Virus record (IMG/VR): IMGVR_UViG_3300041411_000001
Coordinates: 1-23,210 of that record
DNA from: a virus
Direction: 5' to 3' (one strand)
DNA length: 23,210 nucleotides
The position numbers and the translations under genes are program-made. The notes beneath the pieces were generated by a model. That model worked only from the letters and a program-made list of their open reading frames with translations. It made no database searches and had not been told where the DNA came from. Each line of letters starts with the position of its first letter. The first letter of the stretch is position 1. Positions 12,530-20,279 of the stretch are shown here, piece by piece.

Positions 12530-14871
12530 TGATTACGGAAGAAATCGCACGGCTTACTGGTAAGCTGGTCTTCCAAGTGGACAACCGCCCTCTGATGGCA
12601 TTCGAGAAGCGACTAAACAATGTCATCGACTCGCTTCGTACACTTGAAACACTAGCAAACAAGAAGTTCAATATCAAAGTCCAGCTCGACTCTCGTACTC
12701 TACGTGAGCAACTGGCGAAGGCATCTAATGCTAAGGTGACACTGAAGGATGTAAACGTCTCTCAGGAAGCTCTGGCTGTAGCTGCAAAGCGTATTACTGA
12801 CAAGCTCAACAGTACGCCAATCACTCTGAACAAAATCCGTGTAGATATCGCTTCTTTGATCGAAACCAAGAAGGTAACTCGCACACTACTTGGTCAGATG
12901 CAGATTAACATCCCTTTGAAGTTTGGCACTGCTGCAATGGAAGCAGAGCTGCGTAAAGAGGTAAAAGCTATTGGTGATCGTAACCCAGTCAAACTGGCTG
13001 TACACATCAATGCAAATGCACTAGAACAAAAGATTCGTAAGGCCATCAAACAAGCCACTAAAGGTTTGCAGGCCATTAAGGTCAAGATCGCAAATCCTGA
13101 AGTCCAGTTGAAGGTGGATAAACAACACCTCATTGCACAAATTCAGGAAGCATTAAATTCTCGCCAGTTTAGAATCAGAGTTGGTCCGGGTCCACTTCCA
13201 AGGGACGAACGCGGAGAGCCTTCTCACAGTAGACGTGGTGCATTCGGTGGCGGTCTGATGGGAGCAGGTATGGGCTTCGCCAGAGGCGCTCTACCGGGTC
13301 TAGGAGCTGCGTTCGCTATCGGGGCAGTCAACCAGATCAACCAACAACTTGTAGCGACTAACACAGCCTTGGAGGCCGTCTCTGGGAGTGCAGAAGGGTA
13401 CGCAAGTAACCTGAAGTTCCTTGAACAGCTTACTGAGGAACAAGGTCGTAACATGCGTGATGTTGCACCACAGTTCAACAGCATTCTGGCATCGGCTCAA
13501 GGCGCTATCGGAAACCAAGGCACTCAAGACTTGTTCCGTGGTGTCATGAAGTACGGTACTGTAATGGGACTTGACCAAGAAGCCATGAAAGGCTCTCTTC
13601 GTGCCATCAGTCAGATGTTCTCCAAAGATAAGATTCAGGCTGAAGAAGCACAAGGTCAGTTGGCTGAAAGACTTCCAGCGGCTATGCAACTTCTTGCTAA
13701 AGCAAACGGGACTGATGTAAAAGGTCTTCGTGAACAAATGCAGAAAGGCTCTCTCGATCCTAAGAAAATCTTGCCTCAGATGGCTAAGATCATGGAAGAG
13801 TTGGCTGAGAAGAATGGAGCTTACGCTAAGGCGTTGGAATCCACACGTGTTGCCCAAGGACGAATGAACAGACAGTTTGAACGTTCTGTTCGTATTTTTG
13901 CTGAAGGTGGTTTTGATAAAGGCATTCGTGACTTCTTCACAACTATGGCAGATGGCATGCGTGATTCTGAACCACTGATTAAAGCTCTCGGTGGTGCATT
14001 TGATTTCTTGATGCGTCCAATCAATGCTCTGATTAAGATCGTGAGCGGGATTGGTAAGAATTGGGGAAATATCGCTGCTGTATTCGGTATGACTGGTAAA
14101 CAACTTGCAATTCTTGGAACTATCGCCGGTGTCGCATTGTTGCCATTTGGTGGTTTGGCTATTGCCATTGCTGCTGTTGCCCTTGCAATTCAAGATGTGA
14201 TGGTTTATGCAAATGGTGGGGATTCTCTATTTGGACGTTTCCTTGAAAGTAGCCCAGAAGCAAGAGCTGCACTGGAAGGTTTCTCGAAAGAAGCTAGACA
14301 GTTTGGTGAGTATCTACAACTTGCTGTTACGAACGCCCTAGAGCTTGCTGGAGGTCTGAAAGGACTGTCCCTACCTGAGATGTTCATTAACACAATGCGT
14401 GAGCTACAAACCATCCTGAAGCTGTTCAACGATACAGTTGATCGCTTTGTGGCTGCTGGTGAATACGCACAGATGATGAATCCTGAAGGTGGTGTTGGTG
14501 CCAACTTGGCTAACATGCGAGCTATGGCCAATGGACCTGAATGGGCACGTCAACAGATGTCTGACAAGATTGCTGGTGACTTTGCTAAACAAGGTGTTGT
14601 CTCTTCTGATATTCCGGGTGGTGTTGGTGTAAGCCTGACTGCTGATCAGATTGGCGAAGCTGTTGCTCGTGCTATTGGAGTACAAGCTGCCGAAGGTCAA
14701 CAACGTAAAGACTACTACGAAGCAAACATCAATGTTAATGTCGAGGGTGGGGTTATCTCTGCTGGAGACTTGATGTCTGCACTCAATGAACCGATGAAGC
14801 AAGTTGCTATCAAAGCCTTTGGTGAAGTAATTAACAACGAACGCTCCACACAATCGCAGGTGAGACAATGA
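12529..14871 (+). CDS. tail tape measure protein
   Basis: A 780-residue protein setting tail length. Residues 1-about 215 hold degenerate strand-helix repeats (near 50-72, 156-185 and 192-212, each a V.L-type strand plus helix). A Gly/Ala-rich hydrophobic segment follows (about 240-270, GGGLMGAGMGFARGALPGLG). Then comes the tape-measure domain (about 275-430: LEAVSGSAEGYASNLKFLEQLTEEQ, MGLDQEAMKGSLRAISQMFSKDKIQAEEAQGQL). A second long hydrophobic segment is at 523-558 (LAILGTIAGVALLPFGG). The C-terminus is mixed. At about 0.15 nm per residue the tail would be near 115-120 nm (inference). The order chaperone, tape measure, baseplate is standard. The start overlaps the previous stop; GAGGG lies nine bases ahead. 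The hydrophobic segments may help genome entry through the inner membrane. Confidence 0.93.
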   Translation: MITEEIARLTGKLVFQVDNRPLMAFEKRLNNVIDSLRTLETLANKKFNIKVQLDSRTLREQLAKASNAKVTLKDVNVSQEALAVAAKRITDKLNSTPITLNKIRVDIASLIETKKVTRTLLGQMQINIPLKFGTAAMEAELRKEVKAIGDRNPVKLAVHINANALEQKIRKAIKQATKGLQAIKVKIANPEVQLKVDKQHLIAQIQEALNSRQFRIRVGPGPLPRDERGEPSHSRRGAFGGGLMGAGMGFARGALPGLGAAFAIGAVNQINQQLVATNTALEAVSGSAEGYASNLKFLEQLTEEQGRNMRDVAPQFNSILASAQGAIGNQGTQDLFRGVMKYGTVMGLDQEAMKGSLRAISQMFSKDKIQAEEAQGQLAERLPAAMQLLAKANGTDVKGLREQMQKGSLDPKKILPQMAKIMEELAEKNGAYAKALESTRVAQGRMNRQFERSVRIFAEGGFDKGIRDFFTTMADGMRDSEPLIKALGGAFDFLMRPINALIKIVSGIGKNWGNIAAVFGMTGKQLAILGTIAGVALLPFGGLAIAIAAVALAIQDVMVYANGGDSLFGRFLESSPEARAALEGFSKEARQFGEYLQLAVTNALELAGGLKGLSLPEMFINTMRELQTILKLFNDTVDRFVAAGEYAQMMNPEGGVGANLANMRAMANGPEWARQQMSDKIAGDFAKQGVVSSDIPGGVGVSLTADQIGEAVARAIGVQAAEGQQRKDYYEANINVNVEGGVISAGDLMSALNEPMKQVAIKAFGEVINNERSTQSQVRQ

Positions 14872-15662
14872 CAATCGCTATCCGCCGTGAAAACGGCGAC
14901 ATCCTCTGGTTTGACGCTGTAGAGGGTTTCGATGAAACCCTTAGCAGCACAGTAACCAAACATCCAGTTGCTACAGGTAGTTTCATTGCTGACCACATCA
15001 CCAAGGATAATCCACGATTCACTCTTCGTGGAATCCTATCTGATGCGGACTTCAACTTCAACAGACCACAACTGGGGAATGAATATGAAGGCTGGCAATC
15101 TGTTAACACCAGAAAGCAGTATGTAAATAACACACCAGTAGACAGTCCAGTATCCATCAACAGTAACAAGAATACCTTCAAGAGCTTTCTTCCTGAATCC
15201 ATTTCTCAATTCACGTCTACAAGCATTCCTGAAGTTGTTGTAACTGAACAACCGAAAGTAAAATCCGCATCTGCTGTGCGTATGGACTTGGTTCGTATCC
15301 GTGACATGAAGGAAGAGTTCACTCTTGTAGACTTCGAAGATAACTTGATTCGCCGTAGCTGGTCTAACTGTGTCTTCACAAACCTGTCTTTCAGTGAGAC
15401 TCCAGAAGGTGGCGATTCGCAAGCTCTCTTCCCAGTAATGGAAATTGAACAAGTTGTGTACACCAGTGTTGAAAACGTTAAGATTAAACTGAAGCCAATC
15501 AACAAAGGTCGTCAACAAGGTGAAGCGTCTAAGCGTGAAACTGAAACAGGGGATGACGCTAAGACAGAACCAACTGGATATTCTGGTGAAACTTCTGAAG
15601 CCTTGAAGGCTAAAGGGCTAGGTGATAAGACTAAACCACAATTTGGAGACGCACCTGCATGA
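14868..15662 (+). CDS. baseplate protein, Dit-like N-terminal domain
   Basis: A 264-residue protein immediately after the tape measure (ATGA overlap 14868-14871). The N-terminus (WFDAVEGFDETLSSTVTKHPVATGSFIADHITKDNPRFTLRGILSDADF) matches the Dit-like tail protein pattern, in which a strand pair is followed by H.v..Gs.i.DH and l.l.G..Sda. Such proteins form the ring joining tube to baseplate in contractile and siphophage tails. A second strand-rich region (VRIRDMKEEFTLVDFEDNLIRRSWSNCVFTNLSFSETPEGGDSQALFPVMEIEQVVY, about 140-200) completes the fold. The last 50 residues are charged, Gly/Lys/Glu-rich and probably disordered. In comparable phages this position carries a T4 gp53-like LysM protein; I see no clear LysM motif. 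Confidence 0.72.
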   Translation: MTIAIRRENGDILWFDAVEGFDETLSSTVTKHPVATGSFIADHITKDNPRFTLRGILSDADFNFNRPQLGNEYEGWQSVNTRKQYVNNTPVDSPVSINSNKNTFKSFLPESISQFTSTSIPEVVVTEQPKVKSASAVRMDLVRIRDMKEEFTLVDFEDNLIRRSWSNCVFTNLSFSETPEGGDSQALFPVMEIEQVVYTSVENVKIKLKPINKGRQQGEASKRETETGDDAKTEPTGYSGETSEALKAKGLGDKTKPQFGDAPA

Positions 15663-16000
15663 CAACTAACTTTGTTGAAATGCCGCTATACCCTGAACTG
15701 ACTTACAGATATAGTATTTCATTGCAGGGTATCTCGTGGCAGTTTAAGTTCTACTGGGTAGAACGAGCTAAACAGTGGCAGATGGACATCCGCCAAGAAG
15801 ATCAGACTGCTATCATCTTAGGCTATGCCTTGGTGCCACAGTATCCGATCCTTGAGGATGTTCCGCTTGAAGTGTATGGACTGACAGGCAGATTTGTACT
15901 GATGCCTGTGAACGTTGCTGTTGCAACAGCCATTACACAAGAGTCTTCGATCATGCCCGAATTCTTTAAACTTTTCTACATGTACGAAACGGAGGTATAA
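15659..16000 (+). CDS. baseplate plug protein (Pam3 gp18 / DUF6983-like)
   Basis: A 113-residue protein. The pattern YRYSISLQGISWQFKFYWVERAKQWQMDIRQEDQTAIILGYALVPQYPIL...GRFVLMPVNV is that of the small baseplate-plug family named from cyanophage Pam3 gp18: a first strand with LdG..y.f.f.W..r...W.mdi, a turn, then G..lvp.yp.l, and a final P.G.f.l.p. These proteins close the central baseplate around the hub. The length is as usual for the family. The gene overlaps the previous one by ATGA and ends one base before the hub start, so it is tightly coupled in the baseplate operon. Confidence 0.75.
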   Translation: MTTNFVEMPLYPELTYRYSISLQGISWQFKFYWVERAKQWQMDIRQEDQTAIILGYALVPQYPILEDVPLEVYGLTGRFVLMPVNVAVATAITQESSIMPEFFKLFYMYETEV

Positions 16001-16001
16001 C

Positions 16002-16922
16002 ATGATTCAAGAAGAGCGGGTTTATGAACTAACCGTTGGTGACTACCGTACAGGAAATGGCCTACGAATCACCGCCGGTATTCCAGATGAAAACGGTGTA
16101 ATGAACGTTGGCCTTCAAGTCACTTTCGATATTTCCAAAATGGCTGATAACAAAAAGACAAAAGGTAACTCTGCCTCGATTGAGGTTTATAACCTGTCGC
16201 GTAGTCAAGCCGCTCTACTTGAAGGTGAATACCTTGAGTGTACTTTCTCTCTTGGATATAAAGAGCAAGGGCCACGCGTTGTCGTAACTGGAAACGTAAC
16301 CGATATTTCTACTCGTAAGAGCGGAGAAGATCGTATCACAGTTATCCGAATGGGAGAGGGTTACACAGACCTTAACCATAAGAAGCTGAAACAAATGGTG
16401 AGTCCGGGTAAGACTGTTAAAGACGTTATTAACGATATTCAACAGCAAATGCCCGGTGTTGCTCGTGGCTCCATTGTCGGTACAAACCTTAACAACCCAA
16501 TCGTTCATGGATGGCGCCTAACAGGTACTCCACGTGAAATGTTGAAGAAGGTGTGTGATGCCTACGACTTGGAATACAACGTCTCTGGAGGCGTCCTGAA
16601 CGTCTCTGACGTTAATGGATTGGCCACTAAGGACGTATTGAACGCTCCAGTCATTAGTCCAACTACTGGACTGATTGATGAACCATTCTACACATCAGAA
16701 GATGGACGTAAACATCCAAAAGATAAACGTCGTCGTCGTGGTGTCCAATTTACTTGTCTGCTGAACACAGAGCTGGTTCCCGGTCGTATCGTTAAACTCG
16801 AAGACACGGTGATCAACGGCTTCTACCGCATTAACGCCACACGGTTCAACGGAGACTTCCGTGGTAACCCTTGGTATGCAGAGTGCTTGTGTTCGGAGAT
16901 TGCAGCGGAGGAACTGAAATGA
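16002..16922 (+). CDS. baseplate hub protein
   Basis: A 306-residue protein. The start at ATG 16002 is set by GGAGG (15991-15995), and the longer upstream frame lies inside the plug gene. The N-terminus (LRITAGIPDENGVMNVGLQVTFDISKM...NSASIEVYNLSRSQAALLEGEYLECTFSLGYKE) and the later PGKTVKDVINDIQQQMPG...WRLTGTPREMLKKVCDAYDLEYNVSGGVLNVSD are recognisable parts of trimeric hub proteins of the Mu gp44/P2 gpD/T4 gp27 class, with G....vL.k.c...g..y.v..g.l.v. The C-terminus (VQFTCLLNTELVPGRIVKLE...GFYRINATRFNGDFRG) is the usual end domain. It anchors the spike encoded next; the two genes overlap by ATGA. Confidence 0.8.
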   Translation: MIQEERVYELTVGDYRTGNGLRITAGIPDENGVMNVGLQVTFDISKMADNKKTKGNSASIEVYNLSRSQAALLEGEYLECTFSLGYKEQGPRVVVTGNVTDISTRKSGEDRITVIRMGEGYTDLNHKKLKQMVSPGKTVKDVINDIQQQMPGVARGSIVGTNLNNPIVHGWRLTGTPREMLKKVCDAYDLEYNVSGGVLNVSDVNGLATKDVLNAPVISPTTGLIDEPFYTSEDGRKHPKDKRRRRGVQFTCLLNTELVPGRIVKLEDTVINGFYRINATRFNGDFRGNPWYAECLCSEIAAEELK

Positions 16923-17680
16923 TTCCCGGTCTATTGAGCGAATACCTTAAAAGTGAATTTGAAATGTCTATGGGTGAAATGTGGTTCGCATGTCCGGGTG
17001 TTGTCACTGGTGTATCTGGTGACTTCTCTGATCTGCGGGTGACAGTTCAACCATCCATTAACGAACTCTATGCCGATGGCGTCTCTGAAGAGCATTTGGA
17101 TATTCTAAGTGTTCCAGTTGTAATGCCCGGTAGTGCAACATCCCTTGTAAGCTTCCCTGTGAACGCTGGTGACACTGTATTGCTTGTCTTCAGTCAACGT
17201 TCCATGGACAACTTTAAAATCGGTAATGGGCAACCTACACAGCCCAACGACGCACGTAAATTCCAAGCCGAGGATGCTATTGCCATTCCCGGCTTGTTTA
17301 CATTTGCGAAGTCTGCAAACAGAGCATCTATCCGCAAGTACCCACACAATCCACGGACAGACTTGGTGATCGCTCACAATATTGCAAGCGGTACTGAGGT
17401 AATGATTCAATTCAAACAGACGGGTGATTTGATTGTGAACACAGAACAATCTGTGACAGTCAACTGTAAGACTGGAGAATTGAATGCAACCGAGTCCTAC
17501 ACCATCAACACCCCAACTATGAACGTCAATGCTGACACCACAAACTGGACAGGCAATATCGTACATAGCGGTAACTACACAATGACAGGACAAGCCACAT
17601 TCAATGGCGTGTTGTTCGATACCCACTTCCATTCCGGTGTTACTCCCGGTTCTGGTAACTCTGGCATTGTTGCTGGATAA
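16919..17680 (+). CDS. baseplate spike, gp138-type with HxH apex
   Basis: A 253-residue central spike. Residues about 25-100 form the gp138-type N-terminal OB domain (CPGVVTGVSGDFSDLRVTVQPSINELY...LSVPVVMPGSATSLVSFPVNAGDTVLLVFSQRSMDNF). The middle has beta-helix-like repeats (ELNATESYTINTPTMNVNADTTNWTGNIVHSGNYTMTG). The C-terminus FDTHFHSGVTPGSGNSG carries HFH (236-238), the iron-binding HxH tip known from P2 gpV and phi92 gp138, with the usual P.sGnSg end. It punctures the outer membrane, which supports a Gram-negative host. It begins by ATGA overlap with the hub gene. An upstream in-frame start at 16871 lies inside the hub gene and is not preferred. Confidence 0.87.
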   Translation: MIPGLLSEYLKSEFEMSMGEMWFACPGVVTGVSGDFSDLRVTVQPSINELYADGVSEEHLDILSVPVVMPGSATSLVSFPVNAGDTVLLVFSQRSMDNFKIGNGQPTQPNDARKFQAEDAIAIPGLFTFAKSANRASIRKYPHNPRTDLVIAHNIASGTEVMIQFKQTGDLIVNTEQSVTVNCKTGELNATESYTINTPTMNVNADTTNWTGNIVHSGNYTMTGQATFNGVLFDTHFHSGVTPGSGNSGIVAG

Positions 17681-17689
17681 GGAGACAAT

Positions 17690-18064
17690 ATGGATTTGCT
17701 TCTCAATGGAGACACTGGCGATATGGTGTTTGTGAACGGTGGCTGCCCAGTCACCCAACACACTGCTGATGTTGTTGCACAGCGTCTTCGCATCACCCTG
17801 TACACATTCCTCGGAGAATGGTTCCTTGACACTACAGTCGGGGTTCCATACTTCCAACAAATCTTCGGTAAGCTGAGAACCAAGGCTTCTGTTGATTTGA
17901 TCTTCCAACAGATCATCACTGATGACCCAGACGTTATTGAAATCTTGACGTTTGATTCCACGCTTGATCGTGGAGCCCGTGGCTACAGTATGACATTCCA
18001 AGTGCGTGTAAGTGATAACACTGCATCGCTTCCAATTACAATCGACCTAGGAGACGTTATTTAA
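17690..18064 (+). CDS. baseplate wedge protein W (gp25-like)
   Basis: A 124-residue protein of the GPW/gp25 family. The core signature is VAQRLRITLYTFLGEWFLDTTVGVPYFQQIFGK (29-61), the qri.irl.tf.GEwfld...GvpY.q.i pattern, followed by a beta-rich end (DPDVIEILTFDSTLDRGARGYSMTFQVRVSDN). In T4 and P2-like tails this small protein sits at the sheath-wedge boundary and starts sheath assembly, with the J- and I-like wedge proteins encoded next. AAGGAG (17679-17684) overlaps the spike stop. The stop codon overlaps the start of the J-like gene (TAATG). Length and gene order match the family. Confidence 0.9.
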   Translation: MDLLLNGDTGDMVFVNGGCPVTQHTADVVAQRLRITLYTFLGEWFLDTTVGVPYFQQIFGKLRTKASVDLIFQQIITDDPDVIEILTFDSTLDRGARGYSMTFQVRVSDNTASLPITIDLGDVI

Positions 18065-19518
18065 TGGCTGGCCTATCGCGTGAAGGTCTGGAGATTAAAA
18101 CTCTAGACGAAGTATTGAATGATAACCGTATCCGTGCATCCAACCTCTTCGCTGACCTCGTGCCAGCAGGAGATATTGTGGATGTCGGCTCTAACGGAAC
18201 CCTTGGCCGTCTTATCGGTGTTGTGTCTCCATCTGAGGCAAGCATGTGGGAGGCCATTCAACAGGTTTACAACAGCTTCAACCCAGCAACTGCCATCGGT
18301 ATTTCGCTGGACAACATCATTGCCCTGTCTGGTATTTCCCGTCTTGTCGCTCAGCCAACACGAGCACAAGTTTTGTTGGAAGGCACTACAAACATTACCG
18401 TGAGTTCTCCGCTCGGGAAAGCTTACAGCTCCACAACCCAACGTGTATTCTCGATTCTCAATCCTGTACTTATGAGTCCTACTGGAGCATCTGGTATTGG
18501 TATCGTTCCAATCACTGTAGCTGACAGCACAGATTACACATTCAGCTATTCTGTAGATGGCGTTAACTTTGTTGACACCACGTATAACTCTGGTGTTGGT
18601 GCAACATCTGCATCGATTCTTGCAGGATTGAAGACTCAAGTTGATTTAATTTTGGGTGGGGTCTTTACAACTTACTATCAAGATGGTAGACTGTTTATAA
18701 CTCGTACTGATCCTTTCCAAATTGCCAACTTCACTGTTTCTATCAATCTTCGTATTGAGAAAGTCAGAAAGCTTGGCGTTGCTGTCGATGACGTTGTTGG
18801 TGTGTTCCCACAGCAAGCTATGAGCATCGATACTATCTCTGTCCCTATCGCGGGATGGGATAGCGTCATTAACCCTATCAGCGCCACTACAGGCCGTCTG
18901 GTAGAGACTGACGAAGAGCTTCGTGAACGTTTCCGTAACTCTAAATTCTTCCAGTCCCAAAACATCCTTGAAGCTCTGATTGACGCACTGCGTAACGTTG
19001 ATGGTGTAACTGATGTCGTTGTCTATGAGAACGATACAGACGGTCCAGATATTAACGGTGTCCCAGCTCACAGCTTCTTGCCTATCGTCTTGGGTGGCCT
19101 GCCTTCCGATATCGGAGAAACAATCTGGCAGAACAAACCAACTGGTATTCCTTCTGTTGGTGATACGACGATCCAAATTACAGACAGCCAAGGCTTCCTG
19201 CACAGTATCTCGTACAAACGTCCAACAGAGATTCCGATCTACATCACTGTTAGCATTTCGAATGCTGGCGGTATCGCTGGTGATGCACAAGCTCAGATTC
19301 GTCAGAACATTGAAAACTACGGTGAAGCCAACTACTTCATTGGTGATGATGTAATCTACTCGCGCTTCTACACACCAATCAACACTGTACCGGGACACAT
19401 GGTTAACTCCTTGTTCATTGGTACTTCGCCAAGTCCAACAGGAACAGCGAACATCGTGATTGATTTCGATGCTGTTGCAACATTCAACCCAGCTAACATT
19501 ATCGTCAACCTCGTATAA
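18064..19518 (+). CDS. baseplate wedge protein J-like
   Basis: A 484-residue protein of the Baseplate_J class, which radiates from the hub and carries the fiber connection. The N-terminal region (VGSNGTLGRLIGVVSPSEASMWEAIQQVYNSFNPATAIGISLDNIIALSGISR) and ATTGRLVETDEELRERFRNS (about 278-297) are typical, as is YITVSI...GDAQAQIRQNIENYGEANYFIGDDVIYSRFYTPINTVPG near the C-terminus. Residues about 157-232 insert a beta-rich unit (DYTFSYSVDGVNF...ILAGLKTQVD...DGRLFITRTD) that recalls the Ig-like insertion in this phage's sheath. It overlaps the W-like gene by one base, and the DUF2612 gene follows 11 bases on, giving the canonical W-J-I order. Confidence 0.9.
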   Translation: MAGLSREGLEIKTLDEVLNDNRIRASNLFADLVPAGDIVDVGSNGTLGRLIGVVSPSEASMWEAIQQVYNSFNPATAIGISLDNIIALSGISRLVAQPTRAQVLLEGTTNITVSSPLGKAYSSTTQRVFSILNPVLMSPTGASGIGIVPITVADSTDYTFSYSVDGVNFVDTTYNSGVGATSASILAGLKTQVDLILGGVFTTYYQDGRLFITRTDPFQIANFTVSINLRIEKVRKLGVAVDDVVGVFPQQAMSIDTISVPIAGWDSVINPISATTGRLVETDEELRERFRNSKFFQSQNILEALIDALRNVDGVTDVVVYENDTDGPDINGVPAHSFLPIVLGGLPSDIGETIWQNKPTGIPSVGDTTIQITDSQGFLHSISYKRPTEIPIYITVSISNAGGIAGDAQAQIRQNIENYGEANYFIGDDVIYSRFYTPINTVPGHMVNSLFIGTSPSPTGTANIVIDFDAVATFNPANIIVNLV

Positions 19519-19529
19519 AGGGGGCTTAA

Positions 19530-20261
19530 ATGTCCGTCAATCCATTCGAACTTGTACCGTTTGTTGATGAAGCTCGTGGACGTATCACTGAGCAATTCAA
19601 AGACAAACCGATCATCGATAAATACATCCGCTTGCTTATTGGTGAGTGGTCTGAAATGCAAGTTGTTCTTCAAGACTTGCAGCAGCTCCGCTCCATCGAT
19701 ACTGCTGTTGGTGCCCAACTCGATATCATCGGAGAGATTGTTGGTCGTCCTCGTGGACTCGTAACTGCTGAACTGTTCTACTACTTCGGCTTTGAATCAG
19801 CTCCCCTTGGCGGGAGCTTTGCTTCTACAACAGACCCAACAGTTGGTGCCCCTTGGTACTCTATTGATGCTCCAACGGGAATCTCTCGCGAACCTTCTGA
19901 CGAAGAATACCGTTTGATTCTTAAAGCCAAGATCATTAAGAACAGAACAATGTCTCGCCCTGAAGATGTAATCAATGCGTACAAGTTCTTGTTCCAAGCC
20001 GGTGCAGTAACTATCGATGAATATGAACCTGCAAAAGTTCGTATCGGTATCGGTAAGATTCTCACAAACGTTGAACGCGGTTTGCTGTTTGACTTGGGTG
20101 GTGCTGGCACACTACTTCCAAAGACTGTAGGCGTTAATTACGTCTACTCTGAATTCCAAGCTGGACGTGTATTTGCGACAGAAGGTTTCCCCGGAGGCGT
20201 GGGAACAGGTGATCTAAATGACCCATCTTCTGGCGGTATTCTGTCCAACATCATCACCTAA
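19530..20261 (+). CDS. baseplate protein I-like (DUF2612)
   Basis: A 243-residue protein. The first 75 residues (FVDEARGRITEQFKDKPIIDKYIRLLIGEWSEMQVVLQDLQQLRSIDTAVGAQLDIIGEIVGRPR) have the signature of DUF2612 and related gpI/Mu gp48-like baseplate proteins: a helix bundle ending A.G.qLD.iG.ivG..R. EPSDEEYRLILKAKIIKNRTMSRPEDVINAYKFLFQAGAVTIDEYEPAKVRIGIG (about 120-175) follows. The rest is a Gly-rich end likely touching the fiber. AGGGGGC precedes the start. As the last wedge gene before the fiber gene it should link the J-like wedge to the fiber N-terminus. Confidence 0.87.
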   Translation: MSVNPFELVPFVDEARGRITEQFKDKPIIDKYIRLLIGEWSEMQVVLQDLQQLRSIDTAVGAQLDIIGEIVGRPRGLVTAELFYYFGFESAPLGGSFASTTDPTVGAPWYSIDAPTGISREPSDEEYRLILKAKIIKNRTMSRPEDVINAYKFLFQAGAVTIDEYEPAKVRIGIGKILTNVERGLLFDLGGAGTLLPKTVGVNYVYSEFQAGRVFATEGFPGGVGTGDLNDPSSGGILSNIIT

Positions 20262-20279
20262 TTTAAGAGGATCATTTAT

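Noticed and set aside
13300-14193. Antisense open frame (297 codons) in the tape measure gene
   Set aside because: A shadow of the sense gene with no Shine-Dalgarno and no recognisable domain.
15915-16001. N-terminal extension of the hub protein into the plug gene
   Set aside because: ATG 16002 follows GGAGGT and the upstream residues show no hub similarity.
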